A model generated the notes under the pieces. The model had not been told where the DNA came from, searched no databases, and saw only the letters and a list, made by a program, of their open reading frames with translations. DNA of 64,000 nt. Origin: Calocera cornea HHB12733. Taxonomy: Eukaryota > Basidiomycota > Dacrymycetes > Dacrymycetales > Dacrymycetaceae. This document shows positions 45,852-59,209 of the stretch, one piece after another. Within the stretch, counting starts at the first letter, position 1. Each line of letters opens with the position of its first letter. The stretch spans positions 62,001-126,000 of the forward strand of contig KV423980.1 in NCBI GenBank assembly GCA_001632435.1, written 5' to 3'. Made by a program: the position numbers and the translations under genes.

Positions 45852-47609
45852 TCACCCCGGGCCGGGGCGAACCTCGCCGCTCCCCGTCCTCCTCACATAC
45901 TCCTCCCAAAGGCCCTTCGTCCACTCCCTATCCGTATGGATGAGCCTCAGCACCTCCTGCACAAACTCCCTCTGGGAGATACACTCCCTCTCCTCCCGGG
46001 CCTGGGCCTGAGCCTGGGCCTGGGCCATCTTGTCCGCCAACGCGTCCTTGACGAGCTCGGGCGCGACGAGCAGCTGGCTGTTCAGCGCCGGCTGGGGGAT
46101 ATACTGATTCTGCACGGCCGAGGGCGGGAGGTGCGCGCTCTTCTTCCGCGCATGCCCGTTCTTCCCCTCCTTCTCCTTCTCCTTCTCCTTGCCCTCCCTG
46201 CCCTGCCCCTGCGCAGGCGGGTGAAGCACCCCCGCGCTGGTCCCCGACGCCTGCGACTGCGCAAGCAACGCGCTCGCCGGCGGGGTGGGCGCAGCCGGCG
46301 CGGGCCCAGAGAGCAGTCCGAAGATCTGCTTGAGGCTCATCGTCGGGTCCTGCGGTGCGCCGTCCTGCCCTGCCAGCGCCGCCGCGAAATCGGCGATGCC
46401 CTCCCTCCCGAGCCCCTGTGCGGGGTGCCCGTTCATCTGGCCCTGGAGCTGCGCGTTCGTCAGCTGCTCTTCCTGATTCGCGTCCTGTTGCGGCGGCACG
46501 CTCTTCGGTCTTCTGGGCTTCTTCCCCTTGCCGGAGGTGGTACTGGGGCCGGGGCCGGGGCCGGTGCCGGTGCTGGAGCTCGGTGGCTCCCGTCCACGGG
46601 GTGCGCCGGGGCCGGTGGACGCGGTCAGGATCTGCTTTGCGGGCGGAGCAGAGTCCTTGCCCGAGACGGACTCGCCTCGCCGCCTCCCCTGCTGGCGGGT
46701 TGGCGGGCCCTGCGCTGATCCTGCCGCAAGCGGGGGTGCGGGTGCGGGTGCGGAAGTGGGCGGGGCGGGGGAGGAGGAGGCGGTGTTTGTAGATGTGGAT
46801 GGGCCGAGGAGGCCCTGGAAGAGCTCGTCGACTGTCTGCGGCTGGGGCTTGCCGGACGGGAGGAGGACGGGCGTCTCGGGCGGTGCGGCTGTTCCGGGGT
46901 CCAGCTCGAGCTGGTGATAACTAGCACAAGGCGTCAGCCTCCTCCCACATCCCACTTCCCCCAAAGCAGCAGCCAAGCGCGAACAGCGGCATGGCATGGC
47001 ATGGCATGGCTGGGAGAGCAAGGGAGAAGACGCACTACAAGAACTTGTCTGCGAGCCGCTTCCGCTGATCGGGCTCAAACACCCACAAGCCCCAGATCTC
47101 GGCGGACCCCTCGCCCTGGAAGATGATAAAGTCGGACTTGTACTCGAACTTGTCGCCGGCGCGGAAGACGTGCTTGAAGTCGGAGAGGCCTTCGCGGTTC
47201 AGGATGTAGAAGCCGTGTGGCGGGGGGGTGTCGCTGCGAGCAGGGGGGAGCGGCGGGTCAGTGGGATGTGGGGGAGGGAGGGGAGGGAAGGAGGGGGGAC
47301 GCACTACTCGACGAGGAACATGCTCCCTTCGACATGCACGTCCTTCTTGCTCCACTCGCGCGCTTTCGACTCGGGGTCATCGGGGTTCTTCAGTATACTC
47401 CTGCGCAGAGCGTGTCAGCGCCCATTGCTCCTCTCGTAAGAGCCCCGACGGTTGATGCAAGGGCAAGGAGGACCGAGCAGGGGTAGGACGCACCGGTACA
47501 GCACGACATAAGAGGCCTGGTCGTAGATGTCTGTTATCTGCGGGCAGTGGCGCCGGAGGACCTTGAGGTTGAGCGCGTTCAGCTGGGCGGGGGCGAGCGG
47601 GTGGGGCAT
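45852..47609 (-). CDS. DCP1: mRNA-decapping enzyme subunit 1 (492 aa)
   Basis: Four exons: 47494-47609, 47305-47400, 47036-47233 and 45852-46920. The EVH1-type domain spans about residues 1-140: NALNLKVLRRHCPQI, SYVVLYR/SILKNPDD, EGSMFLVEY, HGFYILNREGL and GEGSAEIWGLWVFEP. A long Pro/Ala/Gln-rich linker follows. The end has LLVAPELVKDALADKMA and SQREFVQEVLRLIHTDREW, with the layout of the DCP1 trimerisation helix region. DCP1 activates the DCP2 Nudix enzyme in 5' cap removal in the cytoplasm and P-bodies. The start ATG at 47609 gives MPHPLAPAQLN, a normal DCP1 start. Two decayed copies occur at 40.2-41.2 and 54.5-55.15 kb. Confidence 0.93.
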
Positions 47610-48191
47610 CCTGCTCTACAGTGGGATTGGGGGGCGGGAGGAGGGGGGTTGGGGACGGGGTTGGGCGTGGTGGGCGCTGGTGGTGGTGGTAGTGTTGCGG
47701 GCGGTAGGGTGCTGGTGATGATGGACGTGGTTGTGGGTGTGCTGTGGATGTTGTGATGGACACCGGGGATGGTGTGCCAGTGCACGATGTACGTTGTGCG
47801 GTGTAGACAGTATAGCGGGTCCGGCGGCGGGGGCGAGTGTGGTCTGGTAGAGTGTGCACCCGAGGGCTCAGTCGAGTTGAGTTGCGTTCACGTCACCGCC
47901 GGTCAAGCCCACGCACGGCCGGGGGCATTCACTCGAGCGCTTCCGGAAGGTACACAGCCACGCACAACTCGGTGCTGCCATCCTGGATTCCCGGTGACCC
48001 TGAACAGGCTCTGACGAGGGCGGCCTCGTGCTTGCCGCCCGGAATGGGCCAAGCATAAATACCCCATTGTCGTAGCGCACGCCGCAGACGATACAGTACC
48101 GCCCCGTTCGCTCGCTGGCAATCCAACGTCGGTCCCTTGCTGCTCCTTCCCACTAGCACTCTCTCCAATCCCCCGCGGCAGTGACCCGAGC
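47610..48191. promoter_or_regulatory. Divergent promoter of DCP1 and the first PLAC8 gene
   Basis: 582 bp between start codons. The DCP1-proximal part is G-rich on the + strand, with several ggtggtggt-type tracts. A TATA-like ataaat at 48055-48060 lies about 135 bp before the PLAC8 ATG. Confidence 0.4.
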
Positions 48192-49100
48192 ATGGCCTAC
48201 CCCCGCCCCACCGCCGACAACGGCTACGCCAAACCGTACCCGCCTCCCCCAGGCGCCCCGGGCGCCCCTCCCCCAGTCTACCCGGCGTACGCCCAGCAAC
48301 CCGCGCCCAAAGCAGAGATGCAAGCCCGCGCCCCTCTCCCCGCGGGGAGGGAGTCGGCCCCCGCGTACCACGAGGGGCGGAACGGGGGTGCGCACTGGCA
48401 CACGGGGCTGCTAGCGTGCTGCGGGGCCGTGGACGTCTGTGAGCCCCGTCTCCGTTCCGCACTTCCCCACTTCCCACTTCGCCCAGCAGAGCAGCTTCTT
48501 TCTTTCCGATTTCAAGTTTTCAAGTTCGGCGACGACCATGCGATGCTAACGTGCGCGACCGCAGGCTGCCCAGCGTGCTTCTGCCCCTGCCTGACCTACG
48601 CGTCCAACGTCCAGCGGCTGCACGCGCTCAACAGCACCGGGCAGCCCGCGCGCGACCCGGGCGGGGCGAACGGCGACTGCGCGCTGTACGCGGGGCTGAC
48701 TGTGCTGGGGTGCTGGGGGTGGGTGCTGGGCAGGGGGGTGCGGCGCGGGGTGCGGGAGCGGTAAGCTGCACCAGTGGCGGAACGCTCGGCGCTGTTCCCG
48801 TGGCTGACATGCGCTGGTCCTGTGGTACGTAGGTATACCATCCCCGGCAGCGCCGCCTCCGACTGCCTCGCAACGAGCCTCCTCGCGCCCTGCTCGCTGA
48901 CGCAAGAGTCGCTCGAGCTGCAGATGGAGGAGCGGCGGCTGCTCACCGCGCGCCTGCAGGGCACGGCGGGGATCTACGGCCTGGGCCCGACGGACGACCC
49001 GGACGGGGTGGCGGCCGATCCGGTCGGGTGCGGCGAGGTGTGCTGCTGCTGCTGTGCGACGGTGGCGCGGGCGGGCGGGAGGGGCGCGTGCTGGTGGTGA
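48192..49100 (+). CDS. PLAC8-family cysteine-rich protein 1 (236 aa)
   Basis: Three exons: 48192-48438, 48565-48760 and 48833-49100. The N-terminus is Pro/Tyr/Ala-rich (AYPRPTADNGYAKPYPPPP). The PLAC8 core starts with CCPACFCPCLTYASN (a CC-x2-C-x-C-x-C pattern), then GDCALYAGLTVLGCWGWVL (hydrophobic), YTIPGSAASDCLATSLLAPCSLTQE and an ELQMEERR helix. PLAC8 proteins are small membrane-associated cysteine-rich proteins; fungal and plant members affect metal or Ca2+ handling and cell size. The tail is unusual: CGEVCCCCCATVARAGGRGACWW adds a run of five cysteines that the second family member in this window lacks, and might be lipidated (inference). Confidence 0.85.
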
Positions 49101-49332
49101 GCAGGTTGCGGGTGAGCCGGCCAGGGCTGGGCTGGCCGTGCCTGGCTTGCGTTGCGTTGCGTTGCACACTGCTGGACGAGCGCAGGACGAGGTTGGTGGA
49201 TACCAAGCTGGAGGATACCCCTACCCCTCGAATTATGACTACTGACGTATTCGGTACACCATCTACCCCAGTGCATGTTTACCGTGCGCCCATGTCTCCG
49301 GCGGCGCTGGGAGGCTGCCCGGCCGGCTGAAG

Positions 49333-51209
49333 CTAATGATGCCCCTTGCCCTCCCTGACCTTGAACCCCCCGCCGCGCCTGATCTCCTCGAGCTTCTCCC
49401 GCGCCCAGAGCAGTCCCTCCGCGGGCGTTATGAGCGGCGGCGGTGGTGGTCGCGGCGGGGTTGCTGGGCGCCCGTCGGTGGCGGCTGCGGGGGGTGGGGG
49501 AGGGTCGTCATGGACCGTCAGGCCGCTCATGCCCTCCTGCAGCTGCAGACGCGGCTCCTCAGCCCCCTCCTGAGGCTTCGCAGTGCCCTCCTCCCCCTCT
49601 CCCTCTGCCTCTCCTAATGTGCCCGCCCCGCCCGCCCGCCGCCCCACCAACCCCCAGTTCCTCGTACTGGGCATCCGGAGCGCCTCGACGCCGACCTGCC
49701 AGCCCAAGCGCCGTGCGACGTCCTCCATCCAGACCAAGTACGCCCTGACCCTCCCTGCGCCCTCTCCGCCCTCGTCCATCCTGCGCTCCACCTCGCTGCC
49801 CGCCAGCTTGGAGCGGTAGGAGGGCGCGGTGAACCGGCCCGTGAAGGTGTACGGGCAGCAGGGGATGACGAGCCACGCCGAGGCGGCGCACAGGGTGGCC
49901 AGGAGCGGCACGTACGGCGTCAGCTCGTCCGCGTGGTTGCCGATCAGGAATGCGTGCTCCGGGAGCGGCGGCGTGACGGGCGGGGAGGACAGCGGGGTGA
50001 TGGGCGTGGTGTGCAGCTGCTGCTGCGTGCTCGCCGGGTACGTCGCCCACGTCTTGCGCGCGCTCAGGTCCACACCGTACCCCGTGTAGCCCTGGGCGGG
50101 GTTAGTGCGTGTATGCGGCAGGAGCGGAGGGGGAGGTACTTCCTGCAGGAGGATGTGCACGAGCAGCCCGTTCCCACACCCGAGGTCTACGAACCCGCCC
50201 GGGGGGCGGCCCCAGGTGCGCCACGCGCCCTCCTCCGCCTCTGCCTGGGCGGCCCCGTCCCCGGCTGGCGGCGGTCTCGCCTGCTCCAGCGGCGGATAGT
50301 CCGCCTTCCACAGCAGCATGAGGAACGCTGCGATGGCGACGTCCTACGCAGGGCGAGTCAGCACGCAGCGCCGGGGGTCGGGGGAAGCCGTACGAGCTCG
50401 GCCTTCTTCACCTCGAACACGTGTTTCCGCGGGTCCGTCCCGAGCGGCCAGGAGGAGACATGGTGCTTGTGCCTGCGCTTGAGCAGGAGGTACAGGTCCT
50501 GGTACGCCTCGCGCGGGACGAGCACGTCGTGCCGCACGCGTTTCTTGTACCCGGCATGGTGGCCCGAGGAGTGCCTGTGCGCGGTCTCGAGCAGGTGCAG
50601 GAGGGTGCGGGAGAGGCGGGAGGCGGGGTCGAGCGGGTTTGAGGAGGCGGACGAGGAGGGGAGGACGACTTCGATGCGGAGCTCGCCGAGCTCTTCCGGC
50701 CCGCCGTCTTCTGCCGCCGGGAGGGGGGCGGGGTGGGCGATGTACATGAGCGCGAGGCGGTCCACGTCCGGGTGGTAGTACGGCGGCCTCACGCCCTCCC
50801 GCAGCTCGGGGATGAGGACAAGCATGTCCCCCTCCTCCCCGGGCGCGCTCGGGCGGTACCGGACGCAGGTCTGCACGAGCTCGGCATCCCTCTCCGGCAC
50901 GCGCGGGAGGAGGATCCTGCGGGTGACGTCGACGGGGCGCCAGCCGGGGAAGAGCTCTGTGGTGGCTGGGATGGGCGGGGTGGGCGGGGGGAGGGTGTCT
51001 GCGCGCAGGATGAGGGGCCCGGAGTGCTCTGGGTGGCGGAGGAGGGCGGTGAGGGTCGCGGCGAAGGAGGCGCAGGCGAAGTGCGCCGGGGCGGAGAGGA
51101 CGGGCTGCCATGCGCCCCCGCGGCTCGATGCGGCGTGGGGCGGGGAGAGGACCGACCGCGAGCCGGCCTGGCCGGTCGGGACGAACTTTGGCCCGGGCGA
51201 GGCGCACAT
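49333..51209 (-). CDS. TRM44: tRNA(Ser) uridine-44 2'-O-methyltransferase, Trm44-like (586 aa)
   Basis: Three exons: 50412-51209, 50140-50343 and 49333-50091. The 48-nt second intron (50092-50139, GTACCT...CCCAG) could be missed because it keeps the frame; removing it joins LLVHILLQE to GYTGYGVDLSARKTW, the family's normal sequence. The methyltransferase core has VDLGCGNGLLVHIL (SAM loop), FLIGNHADELTPYVPLLA and VIPCCPYTF, where family members carry IPCCxxxF. The C-terminus WAREKLEEIRRGGGFKVREGK is basic. It would methylate the ribose of U44 in serine tRNA in the cytoplasm. The start is the first ATG (51209); a few further upstream codons are open. It is divergent from GPI. Confidence 0.85.
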
Positions 51210-51634
51210 CGCGAGGGGGAACACAGCGGGAGGCCGGACGACGAGGAGCGGTCTAAGCGGGTCACCACACCCTCCGGGAGATTACGTCCGTGGCGGTGGT
51301 CGCTATCAGCAGCCAGCCCACGCAGCCTATCCACCCGTGAGCACGCTGTCCCCTGCACCACATTCTTCCGCCCTCACCACCGTGCTCCCTATCCTGTCCG
51401 TGTCACCACCACCACCAGCCAGCCAGCCAGCCAGCACGCACGCACAATCACCCAGCGAAGGCACATTAAGCATATATAAACGTGCGCCGCGGCTTCGCAA
51501 GGGTCTGTCTGCATACACCGCTGACTCGCGGCATACTGTACTACATACAGCTCGACCGGGTCCCACATCGTACCTCACATCACCTCCCTCCCCATCACCA
51601 CCCACCCCATCACCACCCACCCCACGAACCCAAC
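51210..51634. promoter_or_regulatory. Divergent promoter of TRM44-like and GPI genes
   Basis: 425 bp between start codons. It includes a TATA-like catatataaa (51471-51480) about 155 bp before the GPI ATG, a CAGC microsatellite near 51416-51435 and a C/A-rich leader with two copies of ccatcaccacccacccc (51592-51625). Confidence 0.5.
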
Positions 51635-53466
<1,832 letters not shown>

Positions 53467-54073
53467 CGGGGCGCCTCCTCCGGCCGGCCGCCGCCTGGGA
53501 CAGCCCGGCTGTGATGCCGGCATGCATCCCTCCTTCATCTGATCGCGTGTTCGCAGATTATAAACGTGGTAACGCAGAAAAAAAAGACTGAATCACTTAG
53601 TATGGGTCCTGCAACTAGCAAAGAGAATGGAAAAGAGAGAAGAAATGATCAATGTGGTTCTAGACTGATTTTGCGCAGCTACGAGCTGCAGGGGAGAGGA
53701 ACGGGTGCCTCCGGACCGGTCCAACCAGGCGCGGCGCCAAGCTGCTCGACAGCAGAATGTATGACTTCTGCCGGCATTCACTTCGCTGGCATTCAGTTTT
53801 GCTGTGGGTTTCGAAGCCCCGCGAGAAAATGGGAGATCGCGCAACTGTTTCAGGAGCGCGGATCCCTGGCCAACGGAGTTGAGCCAGGTCTCTCAGGGCA
53901 AAAGTGGGATAAAAGTAAGGGTCCAGGTCGTCTCGCAACCTTCTAGAACGTTCTTTCAGCTCGTCCTCATAGAATGCTGTGCTGGCTGCAGCCTATGGTC
54001 TACCGACAGTATCCAACCCTCAAACATGCTCAGTAGCATGCTCAACCACTCCGGTTGTGTATAGGCAAGCGAG

Positions 54074-54113
54074 CTGCCCCGGGGCCGGGTGGGTGGGTGG
54101 GGCCCCGGGGCAG
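54074..54113. repeat. Perfect 13-bp inverted repeat enclosing a G-quadruplex-like loop
   Basis: Arms CTGCCCCGGGGCC (54074-54086) and GGCCCCGGGGCAG (54101-54113) are perfect reverse complements. The 14-nt loop is GGGTGGGTGGGTGG, giving four G tracts with the arm. Confidence 0.9.
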
Positions 54114-54297
54114 TGAGCAACCTGCTGTACTTCCTCTCCTTTGCTGTAGAACATTTCTGTTCCTTCACTTTTTGTTGCGCAGGGATTGCGCCAGGCGGGT
54201 GCCATAGTATCATTGCACATGCTTATTATATGACATGAGAATAGTGGGATCACTGTGTGCTAATTACAGTTTCCATTGGCATCTGCCCGAAGCAGCG

Positions 54298-54332
54298 CTC
54301 CAAACGGGCGAGCGGAGCGAGTCCGTTTGGAG
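54298..54332. repeat. 10-bp inverted repeat (hairpin)
   Basis: Arms CTCCAAACGG (54298-54307) and CCGTTTGGAG (54323-54332) are perfect reverse complements around a GC-rich loop of 15 nt. Confidence 0.85.
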
Positions 54333-54504
54333 GGGTGCGGCAGGCGGGATTCACATACACCCCATCCCGTTGGCCAGGGCTCCCGGAGGGTTATCCTATG
54401 ATGACTCCGCGGCTTCAATTCGGCGCGGCTTCAGTTCCGCGCGTCAACTCTTCCACCAAGTCCTTTCTAGTAACTTAGTGCACGTCCCCTCTCACCAATC
54501 ACAA

Positions 54505-55150
54505 CACACCATGATATGTGCTTAACCATGCTCCTATCCCATTCTACTGCAGCAACGCCAACTCGAGACAACCCTTCTACTGCCAGAGTGGCGAAGACCT
54601 GTTTGGCTTCAAGCATGTATTCCCAGCCCGCCACGCGTCCCCGTACAAGTCCGACTACATCACCCCACAACCAGTCCCCCGCCCGAAACTCCCGCTCTCC
54701 TCCTGGCCGGCAAGCCCAACCGCAGAGTGTTGAAGGACCTTCCCACAACCACCGAGGCCCGTCCACGTCCACCACTTTCTCCCCTGCCTCGGCACCGTGC
54801 AATCAGTAACCAGTCCGGACCGGGGCGCGACGAATACGCGTCAGGGAAAGACTAGCTTACTGAGCTCATCCCGCTGACTAGGCGAATCTTAACCACCTCC
54901 ACCAGCCCTGGCGCACGGCGCGTCACATCCAGCTGCTCGTCGTGCCCGAGTGAGAGACACGTTGGTGGAGAAGATGCTATCGGTGTCGTGCTAGGGCGGG
55001 CGGGCGGGAGAGGCAAGGAGGTAGGAGTGTATCTCCCAGAGGGACTTTGTGCTAGACCTGACGAGGGTTATCCAACACACGCATAAGGAGTGGACGAAGG
55101 TGTTGTGGAAGGAGTATGTGAGGAGGATGGGGAAGGCGGAGGCAGAGGCG
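54505..55150 (+). pseudogene. Second decayed partial copy of DCP1
   Basis: In this orientation the sequence reads LFGFKHVFPARHASPYKSDYI, matching LSDFKHVFRAGDKFEYKSDFI of intact DCP1. PKLPLSSWPASPTAEC and neighbours correspond to the Pro-rich start of exon 4, a patch near 54930 resembles the LLVAPELVKDALADKM coding sequence, and LTRVIQHTHKEWTKVLWKEYVRRMG (55050-55125) matches the C-terminal helix. Frames change several times and most of the linker is gone. It is opposite in strand to the parent gene, so it was moved by an inverting duplication. Confidence 0.75.
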
Positions 55151-55565
55151 GGGTCATGCGCGGGTGGGAGCGAGCCGATGGACCCACGGAGAGCTCATGT
55201 CGGATTGGTGCATGGGAGGAAGATGCATGCAGAGTTGGGCGCTCGTAGGGAGGAGAAGTCAGGACTTTGGTGGATGGCAGTGATGGGTGGGAGAGGGCTA
55301 GAATAGTAGGTGTGCAATGAATGGCCGATGTTGACGCTATCTGACCCGCCCTCCTACAACTGACTACCGTGATGACCTCAGACGATCAAGGACTGTCCTG
55401 GGATGTACATTACGTACGTCGATCATTATTACAACTTGCTACAATAAGTGTAAAGAGCCTGTTGTCAATTTCCGGACCTTCTCCGAATCCACCCCTTCCA
55501 ATCTCCTTCCACAGCGTCATCGTGCACATCCAGCCCCATCCATCGACAGCACCATCGTATTCCTC
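55151..55565. other. Spacer between DCP1 remnant and F-box gene
   Basis: No supported gene; it contains the 3' flank of the minus-strand F-box gene. Confidence 0.45.
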
Positions 55566-57256
55566 CTAGTCAAAGAACTCTGGAAAGGATGCAGGTGGAG
55601 GGCTCAAGCTTCCGGGCAACGCTGCGACGAGTTTCACCAGTTGTGAGCGTTGACGGGCAAATCCGACCAGCAGACAGATACCCAGCCATTCTTCCTTCTC
55701 CCCAGAAATTAGGTGAAGATCCGGCCACAGAGTACTCAGGAAAAGAGCAGCCCGGAACGGGTCGCTGACCTCTGGAGGACTGTGCATCGTGAAGTACAAG
55801 CCAGGCGATATACCGAGCGAGGGCATTGGGCCCGGACAGGGCAGAGACTTGCTTGCGTCGAAAGACGGAACGGCGAGCAACTCCAGTCTCGGACAGTGTC
55901 GACGAAGGCTAACAAAACTCTTCCAGGAGATCTGCTTCGCTCCTGCTTTATGGGTTGAGGCGAGGTTTTTATAGAAACAGAGGCATAGCAAGGACGGCCA
56001 GCTCTGTGCGACAGCACTGATATCGTCGTCGTCCATCTCTATACCCTGGTTGGCCGTAGACAGCATGACGTTCTCCATCCCTGAGCAGCGGCACAACGAT
56101 TTGAGATAGGACAGCTGGAGGCAAGCGTCTTCGGGGACCAGCGTAGCGTGGAAGGCAATGTGGCGCAGTCGGGGATAGTGCTCTGCGACGAGCTCTGCGA
56201 TGATGAGATAGTCCGACTCTGTGATTCTTTCTGGTTGGTCTTGGTGCTTCGACGTAAGAGATATCGTGAGACGATCCAAGCGGGCTTCGACGCTTTTCAG
56301 CACGTTCTTCACAGCGGTTGGACGCCCTATGATGACCAACTCTTTCAATGCAGGGTACTTCTTCACAGATAGGGGACCGGATTTCTGGCACCTTGGAGTG
56401 CTTTCCTGGGATTCTGCGCTTCTCTCAGACTCTTCCTCCAGACTCAAAACTTTGAGCGACGGTATCAAGCTAACTGCGGAGGCAATGGCGTCGGTGAAGG
56501 TAACGAGAGACATTCGCACCGAGCGGACTTGGCAGGTAGAGAAGAGGGCAAGCAAGGAAGCCTCATAGAGGGCATTGGGTGGAAGGGCAAACGCAGTCAA
56601 GCTGAATGCTCGTAAGCTTTGTAGACTCTTGCAAAGCTTACGCAGAAGCGAGTCGACCGACAGAATACATGCGTGAGATGCGGTTCGTATATCGGGATAT
56701 GCGACGTCGATGTGAACCTCTTTCAGAGTGGGTAGAATGAATTGAAGCGGCAGTAAAAGACCTTCGACGTTGGAGTGCTCGACGATGCGTAGACGACGTA
56801 ATCTTGGAAACCAGCAATTAGTCTTGTCCGAAAACAGTCCATGAGCATTCTGAATCCATTTGGACAAGCTCATGTGGCTCTTCCTGTCCAGATTTCCGGT
56901 GAATTTAAGACCGACGACATAGCTCTCGTAAAGAACGAAACGATTGCAGCTTGACGACGTGATCAGCTACCCAGGAGAAAGGTGCGTTAGCCCAGGGAAC
57001 GAGCATAATATGGAGTTGACCCGATCTGAAGCCATGGGGCCGAACTTACACTACCAGCGCCCTCACTTGATTTAACGAAAAGAATCTCGAAGAGGCTCTT
57101 CATCTCGATGTCGTCAAGTTCTTCCCAGAGGATTGGCGCAGCCCCTTTGAAGCATATATGCGAGACACGAGCCAGCATGCACAGCGACTTCTTGTCCGAG
57201 TGAAGACTTGCTGCTATCGTGTCCACGAGCTCGGACACGGCCCATATGGGATGCAT
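55566..57256 (-). CDS. F-box-like / leucine-rich protein (535 aa)
   Basis: Two exons, 57050-57256 and 55566-56966, with an 83-nt intron (GTAAGT...GGTAG), phase 0. N-terminus MHPIWAVSELVDTIAAS, then VSHICFKGAAPILWEELDD (F-box-like). Exon 2 begins LITSSSCNRFVLYESYVVG and continues through WFPRLRRLRI, SLRAFSLTAF, LKELVIIGRP and LRRHCPRLELLAVPSF to ALFLSTLWPDLHLI. A complete, unbroken family member and a good reference for judging the broken ones. The predicted role is an SCF substrate receptor. ACGCG repeats lie about 69-108 bp upstream. Confidence 0.82.
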
Positions 57257-58565
57257 GTCGAAACGAAACGTAAGTATATGCGTACTTCTGCTTTGGAAGA
57301 CGTGGTGGTCCACTTGGAAGAAGTGACGCGCCGCGACGCGCCGCGACGCGCCGACGCGCTCGCGCGTGACAGTCCTCCGGACCGGCTAGGCTGCAGACGA
57401 GCAGCACAGTCCAAATTCTGCCACCCAAGACCCAAAAGTCATTAATGGGCATGGTGGATATGAGGCATCGCGATAGCGGCTTTATTGGGCTGAAGTGGGA
57501 TTGGCATAGCTGTTGATGCGGTCCTTCCCAAGACGGCGATGATCGACATGGACAAAGTCCATGTTTCTCTTCCTTCTGACCCACATTCATGACCATCACC
57601 TGATGGACAGTGGCTGCAGATAACGGTCGCGTTCTTACAATCAAGGCTAGGGCGAAATGTCTACGACGGAGCGGCGTCTAAACCAGGTACAGGGCGCCCA
57701 GAGATTGCCAAGATCCACATGTCCGACGGAGGCGCCCACCAAGCGTTTAAGGGCGCCGGTATGAGCGCTCGAAGGCTCAGCTCGCGGATGTGGCGGACAT
57801 ATCGACAGGTGTGAAGCTGTCAGATGTTGTCCGGCTGTCATAGCCGGTGGACAGCGAATCCGACGCTAAGCATCAGAGTTGTGATGATCGCCTTGGACGA
57901 GAAGTCCGAGGCAGATGATCGAGCGCACTTACAAATATCTTACGTTGTCCCTTCGGTCAGCACACGGCTGGCTAACACGTGCCGACAATACAAACCCGCT
58001 CGGTCTGCTCCACTGCAACGAATGTAGCGAGTTGTCAAGAGGCGCGATATGAGTAACTCATTGCCAAGCATCAGAGGAGAAATCGCCGTGGCATCCGGGG
58101 ACCGTACATGTACAGTAGTATGGTCGCGCAGCAGCGCCCGACCGTGCCCCCGATAGGGTTTGCCAAGATGTGGCTGTCCGGTGTTCTGAGTTTCAGGGTT
58201 CGGGCTTCATCCCCGTTCTTCTCGACCTTCACCGTCACATGCGGCCGCACGCCTCATTCACAACCCTGTCCGCCTTCGAGACGGTGGGCACAGGACATCG
58301 CGCTCTTACATTTCCGAGCCATCGCAGGTGCCAGCCGAGAAGCTCGTAGTCACCGCCCCGTGGATCCATCGTATGGGGGCGATACCTGACCTGTGAGACA
58401 GGCAGGATGGGGTCGTGGCACTGCGACCAGCCACCAAGGGTGCGACCTCAATCACCGTTACATAAAGGGCTATCTGTGGCCTCTCTGTCGCCCCCCAGTC
58501 ACCACCCCCTCTGTCTCTGCGCACCCTCAACCCCCTTCTACTCCCACCGCTTTACCTCTGCAGCA
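57257..58565. other. Intergenic region with ACGCG tandem repeat
   Basis: 1.3 kb without a supported gene. At 57325-57359 the unit GACGCGCCGC repeats about three and a half times, 69-103 bp before the start of the F-box gene on the minus strand. Pyrimidine-rich sequence near 58490-58560 is the likely leader of the PLAC8 gene. Confidence 0.5.
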
Positions 58566-59209
58566 ATGGAAAAGCCTGGTTTCTCCCCCCAGCCTTCCTA
58601 TGGCCATCAGCAGCCCATGGCTGGCTACAACGGCCAGCAGCCGATGGGTAACCCCGGCATGATGATGCAGCCTGGAGGAATCCGCAATGCCCTTGCCAAG
58701 CCGTACGACAAGGATGGCAAGCGTGACTGGAGCCACGGCTTAATGGATTGCTTCGCCGAATGCGGTACTTGTACGTCTCGACTTTCTCATGCCTTCTGAC
58801 GCGTTCTAATCATATTGCCCGGCAATAGGTTGCCAGGCCTGCTGGTGCCCTTGCATCACCTACAGCAAGAACAGGACGCGTCTGAACGCGCTGCAGCAGG
58901 GTCACGCACACCCGCAGGGCGGGGAGGGCTGCGGCACGGACTGCATGGTGTTCGCACTCGTCAACTGCTTCACTGGCCTCGGCTGCATCATGCAGATTAT
59001 GAACCGCGGCAACGTCCGCGAGCGCTATGCGATCTCCGGCAATGGTTGCGGCGACTGCTGCTCAGTGTGGTGCTGCCAGCCATGCACCATGACCCAGGAG
59101 GCGAGGGAGATCGAGGAGGAGGAGAAGGCTCTCATGGGCGGCGCGCCCAGGGTGAGTGCTGCACGCTCAAAGCGGCTATTTCACATCTAACGTCACCTTC
59201 TAGCGCTAA
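58566..59209 (+). CDS. PLAC8-family cysteine-rich protein 2 (177 aa)
   Basis: Exons 58566-58770, 58829-59151 and a six-base last coding exon 59204-59209 (one Arg codon and TAA). The N-terminal part is Gln/Pro/Gly/Met-rich (GYNGQQPMGNPGMMMQ). The PLAC8 core reads WSHGLMDCFAECGTCCQACWCPCITYSKN, a hydrophobic FALVNCFTGLGCIMQIM, RERYAISGNGCGDCCSVWCCQPCTMTQEAREIEEEE. This is the usual fungal PLAC8 layout, more conserved than the first gene in the window. It is likely membrane-associated, with a possible role in metal or stress handling known for the family. If the last intron were retained, the protein would end with a different short tail. Confidence 0.88.

Larger units (their letters stand above)
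53467..54500. other. Hairpin-rich intergenic region
   Basis: About 1 kb downstream of GPI with no supported gene. It contains two strong inverted repeats (listed separately) and a DCP1-derived fragment begins at its right edge. Confidence 0.5.

Noticed and set aside
45450..46718. A 422-codon plus-strand open frame
   Set aside because: Arg/Leu/Pro low-complexity frame opposite DCP1 exon 4; no start context or family resemblance.
53467..54500. A gene downstream of GPI
   Set aside because: Open frames are short, lack ATG context and splice partners, and show no family pattern.
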